From: an uncultured Bacteroidota bacterium
Lineage (GTDB): Bacteria; Bacteroidota; Bacteroidia; Bacteroidales; P3
Length of the DNA stretch: 64,000 bases
Direction: 5' to 3'
Assembly: GCA_900545215.1 (NCBI GenBank)
Contig: UQXW01000001.1
Span: 122,552-186,551, forward strand
The notes below the pieces were generated by a model. The model was given only the letters and a program-made list of their open reading frames with translations, was not told the origin of the DNA and ran no database searches. Position 1 is the first letter of the stretch. Each line of letters starts with the position of its first letter. The position numbers and the translations under genes were made by a program. Below are positions 51,941-60,606 of the stretch, one piece after another.

Positions 51941-52873
51941 TTATCGTACAATCAATTTGCCGACCTGCTTATTGTCTATGTTGACAAAGTAAATGCCTTT
52001 GTCCTTCAAACTGATTGTGCCGTTATCGTAGCTCTCTATGTTCTTCACCGTACGACCCAAAGCATCTGTTATTCTCACAGAACTTCCTGCCGGAGCGTTC
52101 AAGCGGAAATCGCCGCTGCAAGGGTTGGGATATATCGCCACTTGCGAACCTGCATTCAACTTCTCCAAGCCCGAAGCGTAACTTATCGTCAAGTCGTCCA
52201 ATAGAAGAGAGGACAAATCCGCCGTGGTGTTATTCTCATCGCCCGAAACAAGAGCAATGAAAATCAATTCCGTTGCAGGTGTTTCGGAAAGTTTCACCAA
52301 TTCCATGGTGAAAGAAGCATAGCCCTCGCTTTTCATCATTTCGGGGTCGCTTGTGAAAGTACTCATTCCGACGATTTGTTTTTGGTCTCCTTCGCTTGCA
52401 ACCAACAAGGCTTGAAGGAAGAACATGTCATTCTCCGCATCCTTTTGGTCGAACTTGTAGTAACCGCTTATCGAAGTCGGTTGCTCGTTCAAGGACAAAC
52501 CTCCCTGCAACAGGCTCATGATAACCTCCGGTGTGAAGTCTATGTCCTCATCGCCGCCGCTTGTGAACAAGTCGATGATGGCTTGCATGTTTACCGTCGC
52601 ATTGGTCAGAAATCCCGGAACGACCATGTCGGCACCCACCATTGCGGCGATTACGCTCGGAAGAGGCTTGGGAGCTATCCTTACAGCTGTATTGCCGCCG
52701 TTCGCATCGGAAGACTTGTTGATGTCGCAAAGATTAAATCCCATATAACCGAGACTGTTCCAGCCCTGAGGAGAATTGCCGCTCCATGATTCGAAATTAC
52801 CGTTTGTGAATTGTTGGGCGTATGTCGTGCAGAACGCCATTGCCGCCACCAAAAATAATGATACTCTTTTCAT
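51941..52873 (-). CDS. Secreted protein with T9SS sorting domain
   Basis: A 310-residue secreted protein. The signal peptide is about 1-20 (KRVSLFLVAAMAFCTTYAQQ). The body starts FTNGNFESWSGNSPQGWNSLGYMG, a carbohydrate-binding-like jelly-roll opening seen in many Bacteroidota surface proteins, and has no visible catalytic motif. The C-terminus is a T9SS type A domain: IYPNPCSGDFRLNAPAGS, VRITDALGRTV, GIYFVNIDNKQVGKLIVR. ATG 52873 is used; ATG 52879 would add two residues. It heads the operon with lptE and DUF2723 and has a promoter box at 52967. Confidence 0.83.
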   Translation of the reverse strand: MKRVSLFLVAAMAFCTTYAQQFTNGNFESWSGNSPQGWNSLGYMGFNLCDINKSSDANGGNTAVRIAPKPLPSVIAAMVGADMVVPGFLTNATVNMQAIIDLFTSGGDEDIDFTPEVIMSLLQGGLSLNEQPTSISGYYKFDQKDAENDMFFLQALLVASEGDQKQIVGMSTFTSDPEMMKSEGYASFTMELVKLSETPATELIFIALVSGDENNTTADLSSLLLDDLTISYASGLEKLNAGSQVAIYPNPCSGDFRLNAPAGSSVRITDALGRTVKNIESYDNGTISLKDKGIYFVNIDNKQVGKLIVR

Positions 52874-52966
52874 ATCCACTGTTGTTTTTATGTGTTACCC
52901 TGTTTCATCTCTGCGAAGTCGGAAACCCAAGCACCGGAACCCGGATTTGCCACTTCTTATGCGGTG

Positions 52967-52974
52967 CAAAAGTA
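52967..52974 (-). promoter_or_regulatory. -7 box for the T9SS cargo-lptE-DUF2723 operon
   Basis: On the minus strand TACTTTTG followed by CACC lies 94 bases upstream of the start codon at 52873. Confidence 0.5.
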
Positions 52975-52999
52975 CTACAAATTGTTGATTTGGCAAGAT

Positions 53000-53430
53000 A
53001 AAGAGGAGTTTTATTCCGATAAAATCAACAAAAACAAATCCTCCTTGTTCAATGTCGCAATTCGGAACGCCTTTTCGACAAAACAAACCGCCGAAAGAAA
53101 TTGCCGAAAAGCCGCTTCGTTCAGACTTAACCACAGCTCCTTTCCCGCATTATTCACTCCAAACACTCAGTCCCATTCTTCCCGTCCCGCATATCCCTTG
53201 TCCCGTCCCATGTCCCACCCATACTAAAGTATGGGGTGGGGACTTGGACAGGGACAGTAGGGAATTTATGCTTCGCCTTCGGATTTGACGCTTCGTCCCG
53301 CAACGAAAAAGCCCATGGGACAGGGACAGATATTTATCACAGGGAATTTTCAAGAGAATTTGGCAGCTGCAATATCACAATCAAAGCCATTGGGAAAGAT
53401 AACAGAGAGAAATGATTTCGGCATTCTTTT
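53000..53430. other. Intergenic region with imperfect C/G-rich hairpin
   Basis: No gene is seen. A long imperfect hairpin spans about 53198-53257: GTCCC-ACCC-ATACT pairs with AGTATGGGGTGGGGAC, with flanking TGTCCC and GGGACA pairs. The unit GGGACAGGGACAG recurs at about 53318-53330 and could pair with the same left arm, so two foldings compete. It may be a dispersed intergenic repeat; it could also end transcription toward AbiH. Confidence 0.5.
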
Positions 53431-53435
53431 TTTTG

Positions 53436-53443
53436 TATCTTTG
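53436..53443 (+). promoter_or_regulatory. -7 box for the AbiH gene
   Basis: TATCTTTG followed by CTCC lies 39 bases before the ATG at 53483. Confidence 0.5.
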
Positions 53444-53482
53444 CTCCTTTGAGTATATATTAGCGATATAAAAACAAATGGA

Positions 53483-54757
53483 ATGAACAATACAATCAAC
53501 AGACTGATTATTATCGGCAACGGCTTCGATTTGGCACACGGCATGAAAACCAAATACAAAGACTTTATCAATGGGTATCTTAGGCAACGGATAAACGAGC
53601 ATAGGGTCAGTCCATCTCCAAAGAAGACAGAAGATAAATTGATGTCAATTATTTCATCGTGGTTTAGGAATAATCTACCTCCTAATTATTATACGCCTTC
53701 TGTTGAGATGTTGCGTGATGAGTATGATGATAATCTAACGCCTAAACAAAATCTTGACAAAGTAAGAGCATGTGGGTATGAAGTAAAACTCAGTCCTTTC
53801 TTTGAGAAAATCATAGAAGAAATAGAAAACAAGAATTGGGTGGATATAGAGTTTGAATACTATAAGCATTTATGTAGTCTATTAAAAAAACTTGATCTTT
53901 CCGATGAAGAAGATACCAATGAAATAAACGTGTTGAATGGTGAAATGAAATTCATCACGAAAAAGCTGAAAGAGTATTTGGAGGGAGAAAATGAAAAGGC
54001 AAAGAAAAATCCAGCTGCTGATAAAGAAATGCAATTAGAGATTATAAGACCGTTGAGAAGCCAAGAAATAGCAGTTAGTGCGGAAGAAAGTTGGAAGGAA
54101 TTTGTTGAGCGAAGAGAGGACAATTTTCATGATAAACATAAAATTGGAATAAAACTACAATTATTGATGGGCTTCTATTGTGATAAAAGGTATCAAAGTG
54201 ATGATGGAACTGATGTGTATAAATTGTTTCCGGGAAAAGTATTCTTGCTTAACTTCAACTATACAACATATATCGAATCAAATTTTCGCAATATGTCGGA
54301 GTTATTTGTGGGTTCTTGTGAACAAGAGCATATTCATGGAGATTTGAATGATGAAAACAGTATCATATTCGGCTATGGAGATGATAGTGGTGAAATGTAT
54401 AAGAGACTGTCCGATAAAAACGATAACAGGTTTTTGGAAAATGACAAGACTGTAAAATATTTAGGTTCTGCAAGATACAGAAATTTTCTCGGCTTTATAG
54501 AATCTGCTCCTTTTCAGGTGTGCATCATGGGACATTCATGCGGTGTTTCCGATAGGACTTTGCTAAGCACTATTTTTAAGCACGAGAATTGCGTATCGAT
54601 AAAGCCTTACTACCATAAGAAAGAAAATAGCGACGACTATTATGAGATCATCAAGAATATCAGCCGATGTTTCGATGATAAGAAGTTGATGAGAGACAGG
54701 GTTGTCAATAAAGAGTATTGCGAGCCTTTGCCTCAACCGGGTAAGGATAACGAATAG
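53483..54757 (+). CDS. abiH: AbiH-family abortive-infection protein
   Basis: A 424-residue protein of the AbiH family, first known from lactococcal phage resistance, where it causes abortive infection by an unknown route. The hallmark N-terminus is RLIIIGNGFDLAHGMKTKYKDF (nucleotide-binding-like GNGFD). Other family pieces are LNFNYTTYIES, EHIHGDLND near the middle, and CIMGHSCGVSDRTLLSTIF toward the end, which holds conserved His and Asp. It stands alone with its own promoter between housekeeping operons, as an isolated defence gene. AT-rich composition hints at horizontal gain. Confidence 0.87.
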   Translation: MNNTINRLIIIGNGFDLAHGMKTKYKDFINGYLRQRINEHRVSPSPKKTEDKLMSIISSWFRNNLPPNYYTPSVEMLRDEYDDNLTPKQNLDKVRACGYEVKLSPFFEKIIEEIENKNWVDIEFEYYKHLCSLLKKLDLSDEEDTNEINVLNGEMKFITKKLKEYLEGENEKAKKNPAADKEMQLEIIRPLRSQEIAVSAEESWKEFVERREDNFHDKHKIGIKLQLLMGFYCDKRYQSDDGTDVYKLFPGKVFLLNFNYTTYIESNFRNMSELFVGSCEQEHIHGDLNDENSIIFGYGDDSGEMYKRLSDKNDNRFLENDKTVKYLGSARYRNFLGFIESAPFQVCIMGHSCGVSDRTLLSTIFKHENCVSIKPYYHKKENSDDYYEIIKNISRCFDDKKLMRDRVVNKEYCEPLPQPGKDNE

Positions 54758-54824
54758 GTGATCGGATTACATCTTTATTCCGTGATCGATTGAAGCATAC
54801 AAGCATGCTTTTTCTCGTATCCTC

Positions 54825-54854
54825 TTTGCGGAACGGAATTTTTTCATACCTTTG
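54825..54854 (+). promoter_or_regulatory. Promoter of the nusB operon
   Basis: TTTG at 54825-54828 and TACCTTTG at 54847-54854 are 18 bases apart, a good Bacteroidota promoter, 32 bases before the nusB ATG. Confidence 0.65.
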
Positions 54855-54886
54855 CAGGCTGAATGAGAAATTGTTATTTGAGGTAA

Positions 54887-55843
54887 ATGGTAAGTCGTCA
54901 TTTCTTACGGGTGAAGGTTCTGCAACAGCTATATGCGTGTGTGACAGCGGAGATGGAGGATGTGGTAAGGGCAGAACAGGGCTTGCTCGACAGCATAGAG
55001 CAAACGTATAATCTTGAAGTGTATTTGTTATCGGCGGTTTTGGAGATACGGGATATTGCCGAAAACCAAATCGAAGAGGCAAAAAACAAGTTCTTCCCTA
55101 CCGAGGAGGAAAAAAATCCCAACATGAGGTTCGTCAACAATGCGTTGATTCATCAGTTGCAGCTTAATGTCGAATTGAGCAAGGCTGTCGCCAAGCTGAA
55201 GATAAACTGGGCGGAGCAGAGGGATATGCTTAAAAACATTCTCAACCGTTTCAAAGGTTCCGATACTTACAAGGAGTATATGTCCAAGCCGGAGAGTTCC
55301 TACGAGGACGAGAAGATGGTGGTGGTTCGCATGATGAAGAACTATTTGTTCAAGAACGAGCCTTTCACGGAGTTCATTTTCGAGAAGCAACTCGGTTGGG
55401 AGGGCGACCTTCAATATGTGGGCATGAGCTTCTTGAACTATTTGAAGGATTTCTCGCAGGAGGACGGCAGTGCCAAGCCTTTGTTCCAAATGTTCGACAA
55501 CGATAAGGATGGTCGCAAGGAGTTCGCCGTGGATTTGTTGAGCAAAAGCCTCGTGCATTTCTCCGATTATGACGATATGTTCCGCAAGCATGTGGAGAAT
55601 TGGGACATGGAGAGGCTGGCTTTTTTGGACAGGCTTATAATAAAGATGGGCATTACGGAGTTGATATATTGTCCGAGCATTCCGGTGAGGGTTACGATGA
55701 ACGAGTACATCGAGCTTGCGAAGGAGTTTTCGACGGAACGCAGCAAGTTGTTCGTGAATGGTTTGCTGGATAAGTTCCTTGTCGATTTGAGAGCGGCGGG
55801 AAAGATATGCAAGGACGAGTTCGAGGAAGAAAAAACGGAGTGA
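54887..55843 (+). CDS. nusB: Transcription antitermination factor NusB (long form)
   Basis: RNA-binding antitermination factor that assembles with NusE/S10 on boxA during rRNA transcription. The 318-residue protein is twice the length of E. coli NusB, as is normal in Bacteroidota. The N-terminus has RHFLRVKVLQQLYAC; the C-terminal part holds the classical core: NWDMERLAFLDRLIIKMGITELI, RVTMNEYIELAKEFSTERSKLFVNGLLDKF. It heads a five-gene operon; its stop codon TGA overlaps the start of the next gene. Confidence 0.92.
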   Translation: MVSRHFLRVKVLQQLYACVTAEMEDVVRAEQGLLDSIEQTYNLEVYLLSAVLEIRDIAENQIEEAKNKFFPTEEEKNPNMRFVNNALIHQLQLNVELSKAVAKLKINWAEQRDMLKNILNRFKGSDTYKEYMSKPESSYEDEKMVVVRMMKNYLFKNEPFTEFIFEKQLGWEGDLQYVGMSFLNYLKDFSQEDGSAKPLFQMFDNDKDGRKEFAVDLLSKSLVHFSDYDDMFRKHVENWDMERLAFLDRLIIKMGITELIYCPSIPVRVTMNEYIELAKEFSTERSKLFVNGLLDKFLVDLRAAGKICKDEFEEEKTE

Positions 55844-56256
55844 TGAGAAAGTCGATGTTTTGTATTCTTGCCGGCATTTTGCTTCTTGCTTCTTGCGGCA
55901 AGGAAAACAAGGGGGAGGAGATTGATGCCTCTGTGGTGGATCAGCCGACGAGCATAAAGTTCGAGCGGGATGTGATTGATTTCAAGCGTGTCGAGGCAGG
56001 GGAGAAGGTGAGCGGAAGTTTCAAGTTTACGAACACGGGTAAGAACAACCTCGTCATCTATGAGGTGAACACGTCTTGCGGCTGTACGGTGGCGGATTAT
56101 CCTCGCGGAGAGATTGCTCCGGGGGAGAGCGGCATGATTTCGGTCAGCTATGATTCAGATGGTGCAAACGGCATGAGGATTACCAAGCAGGTAACGGTGA
56201 ATGCGAACACCAAGCCTGCCAAAACGAACCTCAGGATTATTGCAGACGTGTATTAG
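55843..56256 (+). CDS. DUF1573 lipoprotein
   Basis: A 137-residue exported protein with a lipoprotein signal (FCILAGILLLASC, lipobox LLASC). The body is a DUF1573 Ig-like (ASH/MSP) domain: FKRVEAGEKVSGSFKFTNTGKNNLVI, then TSCGCTVADYPRGEIAPGESG with the family cysteine pair, ending TNLRIIADVY. The role is unknown. It overlaps nusB by 1 base (ATGA-type junction TGATG) and precedes yajC, an arrangement common in Bacteroidota. Confidence 0.88.
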   Translation: MRKSMFCILAGILLLASCGKENKGEEIDASVVDQPTSIKFERDVIDFKRVEAGEKVSGSFKFTNTGKNNLVIYEVNTSCGCTVADYPRGEIAPGESGMISVSYDSDGANGMRITKQVTVNANTKPAKTNLRIIADVY

Positions 56257-56294
56257 GACAGAGAAATGAAAGAACAATCAATAAACAATAGAAA

Positions 56295-56603
56295 ATGAAT
56301 TTGTTAAACGTTTTATTACAAGCACCAGGCGGTGGTGGGGCAATGGGCTCCATATTGATGTTGGTGGCGATAGTGGTTATATTCTACTTCTTCATGATTC
56401 GCCCTCAGCAAAAGAGACAAAAGGAAGAGAAAAAGTTCAGAGAAGCATTATCGAAAGGACAGAGGGTCGTTACGATAGGCGGTTTGCATGGTAAGATTGC
56501 CGATGTGAAGGAGACGAGCGTTTTATTGGAGATTGCCGACAATGTGAAGGTGGAAGTGGAGAAGTCTGCAATAGCGATGAGCGTTGCTCCCGTACAAAAG
56601 TAA
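56295..56603 (+). CDS. yajC: Preprotein translocase subunit YajC
   Basis: Small inner-membrane partner of the SecDF complex. The 102-residue protein has one transmembrane helix at about 18-37 (GSILMLVAIVVIFYFFMIRPQQ) with the hallmark MIRPQQKRQKE that follows it, then RVVTIGGLHGKIADVKETSVLLEI. Length and layout are standard. It lies in the nusB operon. Confidence 0.95.
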   Translation: MNLLNVLLQAPGGGGAMGSILMLVAIVVIFYFFMIRPQQKRQKEEKKFREALSKGQRVVTIGGLHGKIADVKETSVLLEIADNVKVEVEKSAIAMSVAPVQK

Positions 56604-56685
56604 TACCGTACGAAATCGAGAAAACAAGACAGCGTCTTTGCCGGTTAAGGGTCGAGACGCTTCGTTTTATACAGGGGGAGTACCG

Positions 56686-57663
56686 ATGTCGAAGAACAAC
56701 GAGAGAAAGAATGTTTTGCAAAGGCTGTTGACCGATCGCAGGGTGCGGGTCATGTCGGTGTGTCTTTGTTTGAGCGTTTTTCTTTGGTTGTTCGTAACCT
56801 TGGGAAAGAATTATCAATACACGCTCTCGGTACCCCTGACGTTTGAAAGCAGCGAACAGCCGGACAGGCAGTTCTTTTGCAGCGACAGTGTGGTCGAGGT
56901 GCATTTGACGACGAACGGTTTCGATTGGCTGACGAGCAGCCTGTCGGTTCGCAGGGCAGGAACGTTGCATATAGACGTCGCTTCGCTTTCCATGAACATG
57001 AAAAGCGGTTATGCGAAAATTCCCACGGGCTTTCTGAACAAACAAGTACTAGGTGCAATCGGCATGAGCAATGTGCCGATGGAGATAATGCCCGATACGT
57101 TGAGCCTGCGGTGGAAGAAGACTTACTCGAAGTCCGTGCCGCTTGTCGGCAGGGTCAGGGTGGAGTGCGAACAACCCTTTGCATTGTTCGGTACGCCCAA
57201 GTTGCTTGTCAACCGCATAGAGTTGGAGGGAACGCGTGATGAACTCGAAAAGACGGACACTCTTTACACCAAGGAAATCACTCTGAAAGGTGTAAATCGC
57301 AACCTGATAACCTTTGTACCCGTGGATTTCGATTATTCTTCCGACCGGTTGAACGTGCAGATGAGCATGGTGGGTTTAAGGGTGGAAGTGAAGGAATACA
57401 CGGAGAACACCATAGAGCTTCCCGTCGAAGTCATAACAGGCAAGGGCGAGAAGATAAAGCTCTATCCTCCGACGGTGAAATTGAGGTATAAGGTCGCAAT
57501 GGACGACTATCGCAAGGTGAACACAGACGACATAACGGCATACGTGCTTGCGGAGGGCAGCAACAGGAAACGGAAGTTGAGGGTCATGCTGAACAATCTG
57601 CCGGAGATGATAAAAGTCATGTCTATAGAGCCGCCAAAATTGGATTACGTGATAAAGAAATGA
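56686..57663 (+). CDS. YbbR-like domain membrane protein
   Basis: A 325-residue protein with one N-terminal transmembrane helix (VRVMSVCLCLSVFLWLFVTLGK) followed by YbbR-type beta domains (VPLTFES, TLSLRWKKTYSKSVPLVGRV, VEVKEYTENTIELPVEVI). YbbR-domain proteins in Firmicutes (CdaR) regulate the c-di-AMP cyclase; in Bacteroidota the gene is usually found next to coaE and its role is unknown. ATG 56686 is chosen because it follows AGGGGGAG and gives a normal start. Its stop overlaps the coaE start codon by 4 bases. Confidence 0.82.
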   Translation: MSKNNERKNVLQRLLTDRRVRVMSVCLCLSVFLWLFVTLGKNYQYTLSVPLTFESSEQPDRQFFCSDSVVEVHLTTNGFDWLTSSLSVRRAGTLHIDVASLSMNMKSGYAKIPTGFLNKQVLGAIGMSNVPMEIMPDTLSLRWKKTYSKSVPLVGRVRVECEQPFALFGTPKLLVNRIELEGTRDELEKTDTLYTKEITLKGVNRNLITFVPVDFDYSSDRLNVQMSMVGLRVEVKEYTENTIELPVEVITGKGEKIKLYPPTVKLRYKVAMDDYRKVNTDDITAYVLAEGSNRKRKLRVMLNNLPEMIKVMSIEPPKLDYVIKK

Positions 57664-58268
57664 AGACAAGAGTGGGATTGACAGGCGGAATAGGTTGCGG
57701 GAAGACGCTGGTTGCACAGGTGTTCGAACATTTCGGCGTGGCGGTGTTCTATTCCGATATGCAGGCAAAGCAGTTGTACGATGATAAGGCTTTCCTCGAA
57801 AAGATTGCGGAGCGTTTCGGCAGAGACATCATCGAAGACGGCAGGTTGAACCGTCGGAGGCTCGCCGACAAGGTCTTTGCCGATAAGGAGAAACTGCAAA
57901 CGCTCAATTCCATGGTACACCCCGAGGTCTTCAAACGTTTCGACGAATGGGCTGAAAGGCAGAAGTCGCCATACGTCATCATGGAAAGCGCCATTCTGTT
58001 TGAAAACTCCCTGCAACATCATTTCGATGCAATCATCAGCATAAGCACTCCGGAAGAGGTGGTGCTGCAAAGGGTGATGTTGCGTGATGATTGCAGCAAG
58101 GAGCAGGTGCTGCAAAGGATAAGAAACCAAATGCCGCAGGAGGAGAAAAACGCCTTGGCGGATTATGTCATTCTACACGATGGCACGACCATGCTTATCC
58201 CTCGAATACTGTCGATTCATAACGATATATTGAAGCATTGCATCGAGAACGAAAAGAGCAAAGACTAA
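57660..58268 (+). CDS. coaE: Dephospho-CoA kinase
   Basis: Phosphorylates dephospho-CoA in the last step of coenzyme A synthesis. The 202-residue P-loop kinase has Walker A GLTGGIGCGKT at 7-17, YSDMQAKQLYD (the DxxA segment), the HPEVF motif and the late VILHDGT. Size is standard. It starts inside the ybbR stop region (ATGA) and is the last of the clear operon genes; the T9SS protease gene starts 21 bases later. Confidence 0.94.
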   Translation: MKTRVGLTGGIGCGKTLVAQVFEHFGVAVFYSDMQAKQLYDDKAFLEKIAERFGRDIIEDGRLNRRRLADKVFADKEKLQTLNSMVHPEVFKRFDEWAERQKSPYVIMESAILFENSLQHHFDAIISISTPEEVVLQRVMLRDDCSKEQVLQRIRNQMPQEEKNALADYVILHDGTTMLIPRILSIHNDILKHCIENEKSKD

Positions 58269-58289
58269 CACGGAAAAACGATAAATAAG

Positions 58290-59945
58290 ATGAAAAAACA
58301 ACTGTTGTTTTCGGCATTGGCGTTATTCGCATTTGCAGCCCATGCCCAGTTAAGCACAAATGAAATGCCTCCTTCCTTTTCCTCGAAGGAACTGATGAAT
58401 GCGGAGGTTAAGACCATCGCTTTGGCGAAACCCGATTTGACCGAGGTCGTTGCGGAGGACGAAAGCGATGAAGCAACATTCAAGCCACGCCGTTTCGGCG
58501 TCATTCTTCCTTGTCATACGGACTTCTTCTCGCAAGCCGAATGTACCAAGACCGCAGATGGAAAGATTTACCGCCTTGCCGTCGAAGTGCCGGAGGCTCA
58601 AGCCCTCATCTTTTACTCCGACCGTTTTCTCTTGCCGAAAGAAGGCAAACTCTTCCTTTACAACAGCGACCGCAGTAAAGTATTGGGTGCATTCACCTCG
58701 TTCAACAATCATGAATTGAGAACATTCGCCACCGAATACCTCGAAGGAGACAAAATCATCTTCGAATACTTCGAGCCGGAAGAATGCAGCGACAAAGCCA
58801 TCATCGAGATAAGCGAAATAGGTTATGCGTACAGGGACATAGCCAAGGCTTCGGACGAATACCGCTCCTCGGGTACTTGCAACGTGAACGTCAACTGCTC
58901 GGAGGGAGACGACTTCCGCAAGCAGCAGAGAGCCGTTGCAAGGATACAGGTCAAGATGAGCAGCTACTACATCGGTTGGTGTACCGGTACATTGATAAAC
59001 AACACCAACTACGACCGCAAACCTTATCTTCTTACGGCGGCACACTGCATAGAGGACGTAACGTCAAGCTCTTATTACTCTCAGTTCGTCTTTTACTTCA
59101 ACTATGAGACCTCCGGTTGTTCCACAACCTCGCAGGAACCTTCCCGTTCGCAATCCCTCACCGGTGCGAGCCTGAAAGCATACGACAACACCTACTCCAA
59201 TTCCGGCAGCGACTTCTGTCTCTTCCTTTTGAAGAACGATGTGCCTCAAAGCTATAATCCTTTCTGGTGCGGTTGGGACAAGAGAAATCAAGCCGTTTCC
59301 CATGGCGTCTGCATACATCACCCGTCGGGAGACGTGAAGAAAATATCCACCTTCAACAGCCGCCTGAAATCTGCAAGCATGGGCAGCAGTAATTCCACAC
59401 ACTGGGAAGCCAAATGGGTTGAAACCGAAAACGGATACGGCATAACCGAGGGCGGCTCTTCCGGTTCCGCACTTTTCAATGATGCAGGACAAATCATAGG
59501 CGACCTTACGGGCGGTTATTCCGCATGCAACGAAAGTGCAGCCAAGAAAATCGATTATTACGGTAAGTTTTCCTACTCATGGGAATCGAACGGAAGTGCA
59601 GACGAACGCCGCTTGCAACCATGGCTCGACCCTGCTTCAACAGGAGTAAGCTCCATAGGCGGAATGGATTACACATCTTCCTTGCCCGAAACGGCAGCAA
59701 AGGAGAACAACTCTCGCATAGCACCCAACCCAGCCAAAGACCGCCTGACCATAGACTTCGATACCGATTACAGGAACATCATCGTGGAAATCTACGACCA
59801 AACAGGCCGTCGCTTGGAGGTGCTTACCTTGCCTTCCGCATGCAGAAGCCATACCATGGATTTGCAGAACTACAAGAGCGGTGTATATTTCATCAGAATA
59901 CATGCCGACAACGAAGAATCATTGCATAAAGTGATAATTCGATAA
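58290..59945 (+). CDS. Lysyl-endopeptidase-like S1 protease with T9SS sorting domain
   Basis: A 551-residue secreted serine protease. Signal peptide about 1-19 (KKQLLFSALALFAFAAHA). A propeptide-like region reaches about 195; the catalytic domain then has the triad H252 in LLTAAHC, D308 in SGSDFCLFLL, and S391 in EGGSSGSAL. The ordering and CNVNVNC start resemble Achromobacter/Lysobacter lysyl endopeptidases and related T9SS proteases. The C-terminus is a T9SS type A domain (IAPNPAKDRLTIDF, VEIYDQTGRRLEV, SGVYFIRIHADNEESLHKVIIR). It would degrade protein outside the cell; specificity for lysine is not proven. Confidence 0.87.
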   Translation: MKKQLLFSALALFAFAAHAQLSTNEMPPSFSSKELMNAEVKTIALAKPDLTEVVAEDESDEATFKPRRFGVILPCHTDFFSQAECTKTADGKIYRLAVEVPEAQALIFYSDRFLLPKEGKLFLYNSDRSKVLGAFTSFNNHELRTFATEYLEGDKIIFEYFEPEECSDKAIIEISEIGYAYRDIAKASDEYRSSGTCNVNVNCSEGDDFRKQQRAVARIQVKMSSYYIGWCTGTLINNTNYDRKPYLLTAAHCIEDVTSSSYYSQFVFYFNYETSGCSTTSQEPSRSQSLTGASLKAYDNTYSNSGSDFCLFLLKNDVPQSYNPFWCGWDKRNQAVSHGVCIHHPSGDVKKISTFNSRLKSASMGSSNSTHWEAKWVETENGYGITEGGSSGSALFNDAGQIIGDLTGGYSACNESAAKKIDYYGKFSYSWESNGSADERRLQPWLDPASTGVSSIGGMDYTSSLPETAAKENNSRIAPNPAKDRLTIDFDTDYRNIIVEIYDQTGRRLEVLTLPSACRSHTMDLQNYKSGVYFIRIHADNEESLHKVIIR

Positions 59946-59960
59946 TAACATATCATTGAA

Positions 59961-60152
59961 ATGAAAAAGAGAAAGTTGGTCATCATAATGTTTTTATCCG
60001 CATTGCTTATCGGAGCATGTGCAGGCAGCGGAAAATTCGGCAAACGCCATCGCTCCAAACGCAAATGCAACTGCCCGACTTTCTCTTTTTATCATCAGAA
60101 ATCCTCGATGTATGAAACTCCCTGCCGCACATCTTCCCGCACAATCGCTTGA
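59961..60152 (+). CDS. Small putative lipoprotein
   Basis: A 63-residue frame with a lipoprotein-like start: basic KKRKL, a hydrophobic core and lipobox LLIGAC at about 16-21, followed by a very basic stretch (GKRHRSKRKC) and CNCPTF. It overlaps the next gene's start by 41 bases in another frame. The overlap makes the last 13 residues uncertain. I do not recognise a family, though small lipoproteins with a CxCP motif do occur in Bacteroidota. Confidence 0.5.
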   Translation: MKKRKLVIIMFLSALLIGACAGSGKFGKRHRSKRKCNCPTFSFYHQKSSMYETPCRTSSRTIA

Positions 60153-60606
60153 AGAAGTGGCGAAACAGCTCTCCGCATACCCCGATACGGAAATAAGATT
60201 GGTACCGCCTCGCAGCCGAAAACTCGGCACATACAGCCGAATGCCCGACGGCAGACACCTCATAACGCTGAACGACAACCTGCCGCCATACATCATGCTC
60301 ATGGTACTCGTTCATGAAATGGCACACCTCGAAAACCGCCTGCAAAACGGCAGAACCGTCTCTCCGCACGGCAAGGAATGGAAAGCGATATACAGCCGCA
60401 TGCTGAAAGAATACATCTACCGCAACATCTTCCCCGAAGACTTGGCGGAAACACTTATGCGGCACGTCCTCAAACCCTGTGCCACCTTCCCGAAAGAACT
60501 CATGCACCTACTGGGAAAAATAAAAAGCCCTAAGCCTCCAAACCTTCCAAATCACCTTTCGTCAGATAAGGCAGACACTTGCCTATTTACAATCCTCATG
60601 GAATAG
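60112..60606 (+). CDS. SprT-like zinc metalloprotein
   Basis: A 164-residue protein of the SprT/Wss1-like zinc metalloprotease group. The HExxH motif is H68-E-M-A-H72 in VHEMAHLEN, with a likely third ligand H86 in SPHGKEWKA. Such proteins often look like the protease domain of SPRTN, which clears DNA-protein crosslinks, but small bacterial copies have unknown roles. ATG 60112 is preferred over the frame start at 60019, which overlaps the lipoprotein. The last 20 codons fall inside the first copy of the 504-bp duplication, but the gene is not altered by it. Confidence 0.83.
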   Translation: MKLPAAHLPAQSLEEVAKQLSAYPDTEIRLVPPRSRKLGTYSRMPDGRHLITLNDNLPPYIMLMVLVHEMAHLENRLQNGRTVSPHGKEWKAIYSRMLKEYIYRNIFPEDLAETLMRHVLKPCATFPKELMHLLGKIKSPKPPNLPNHLSSDKADTCLFTILME

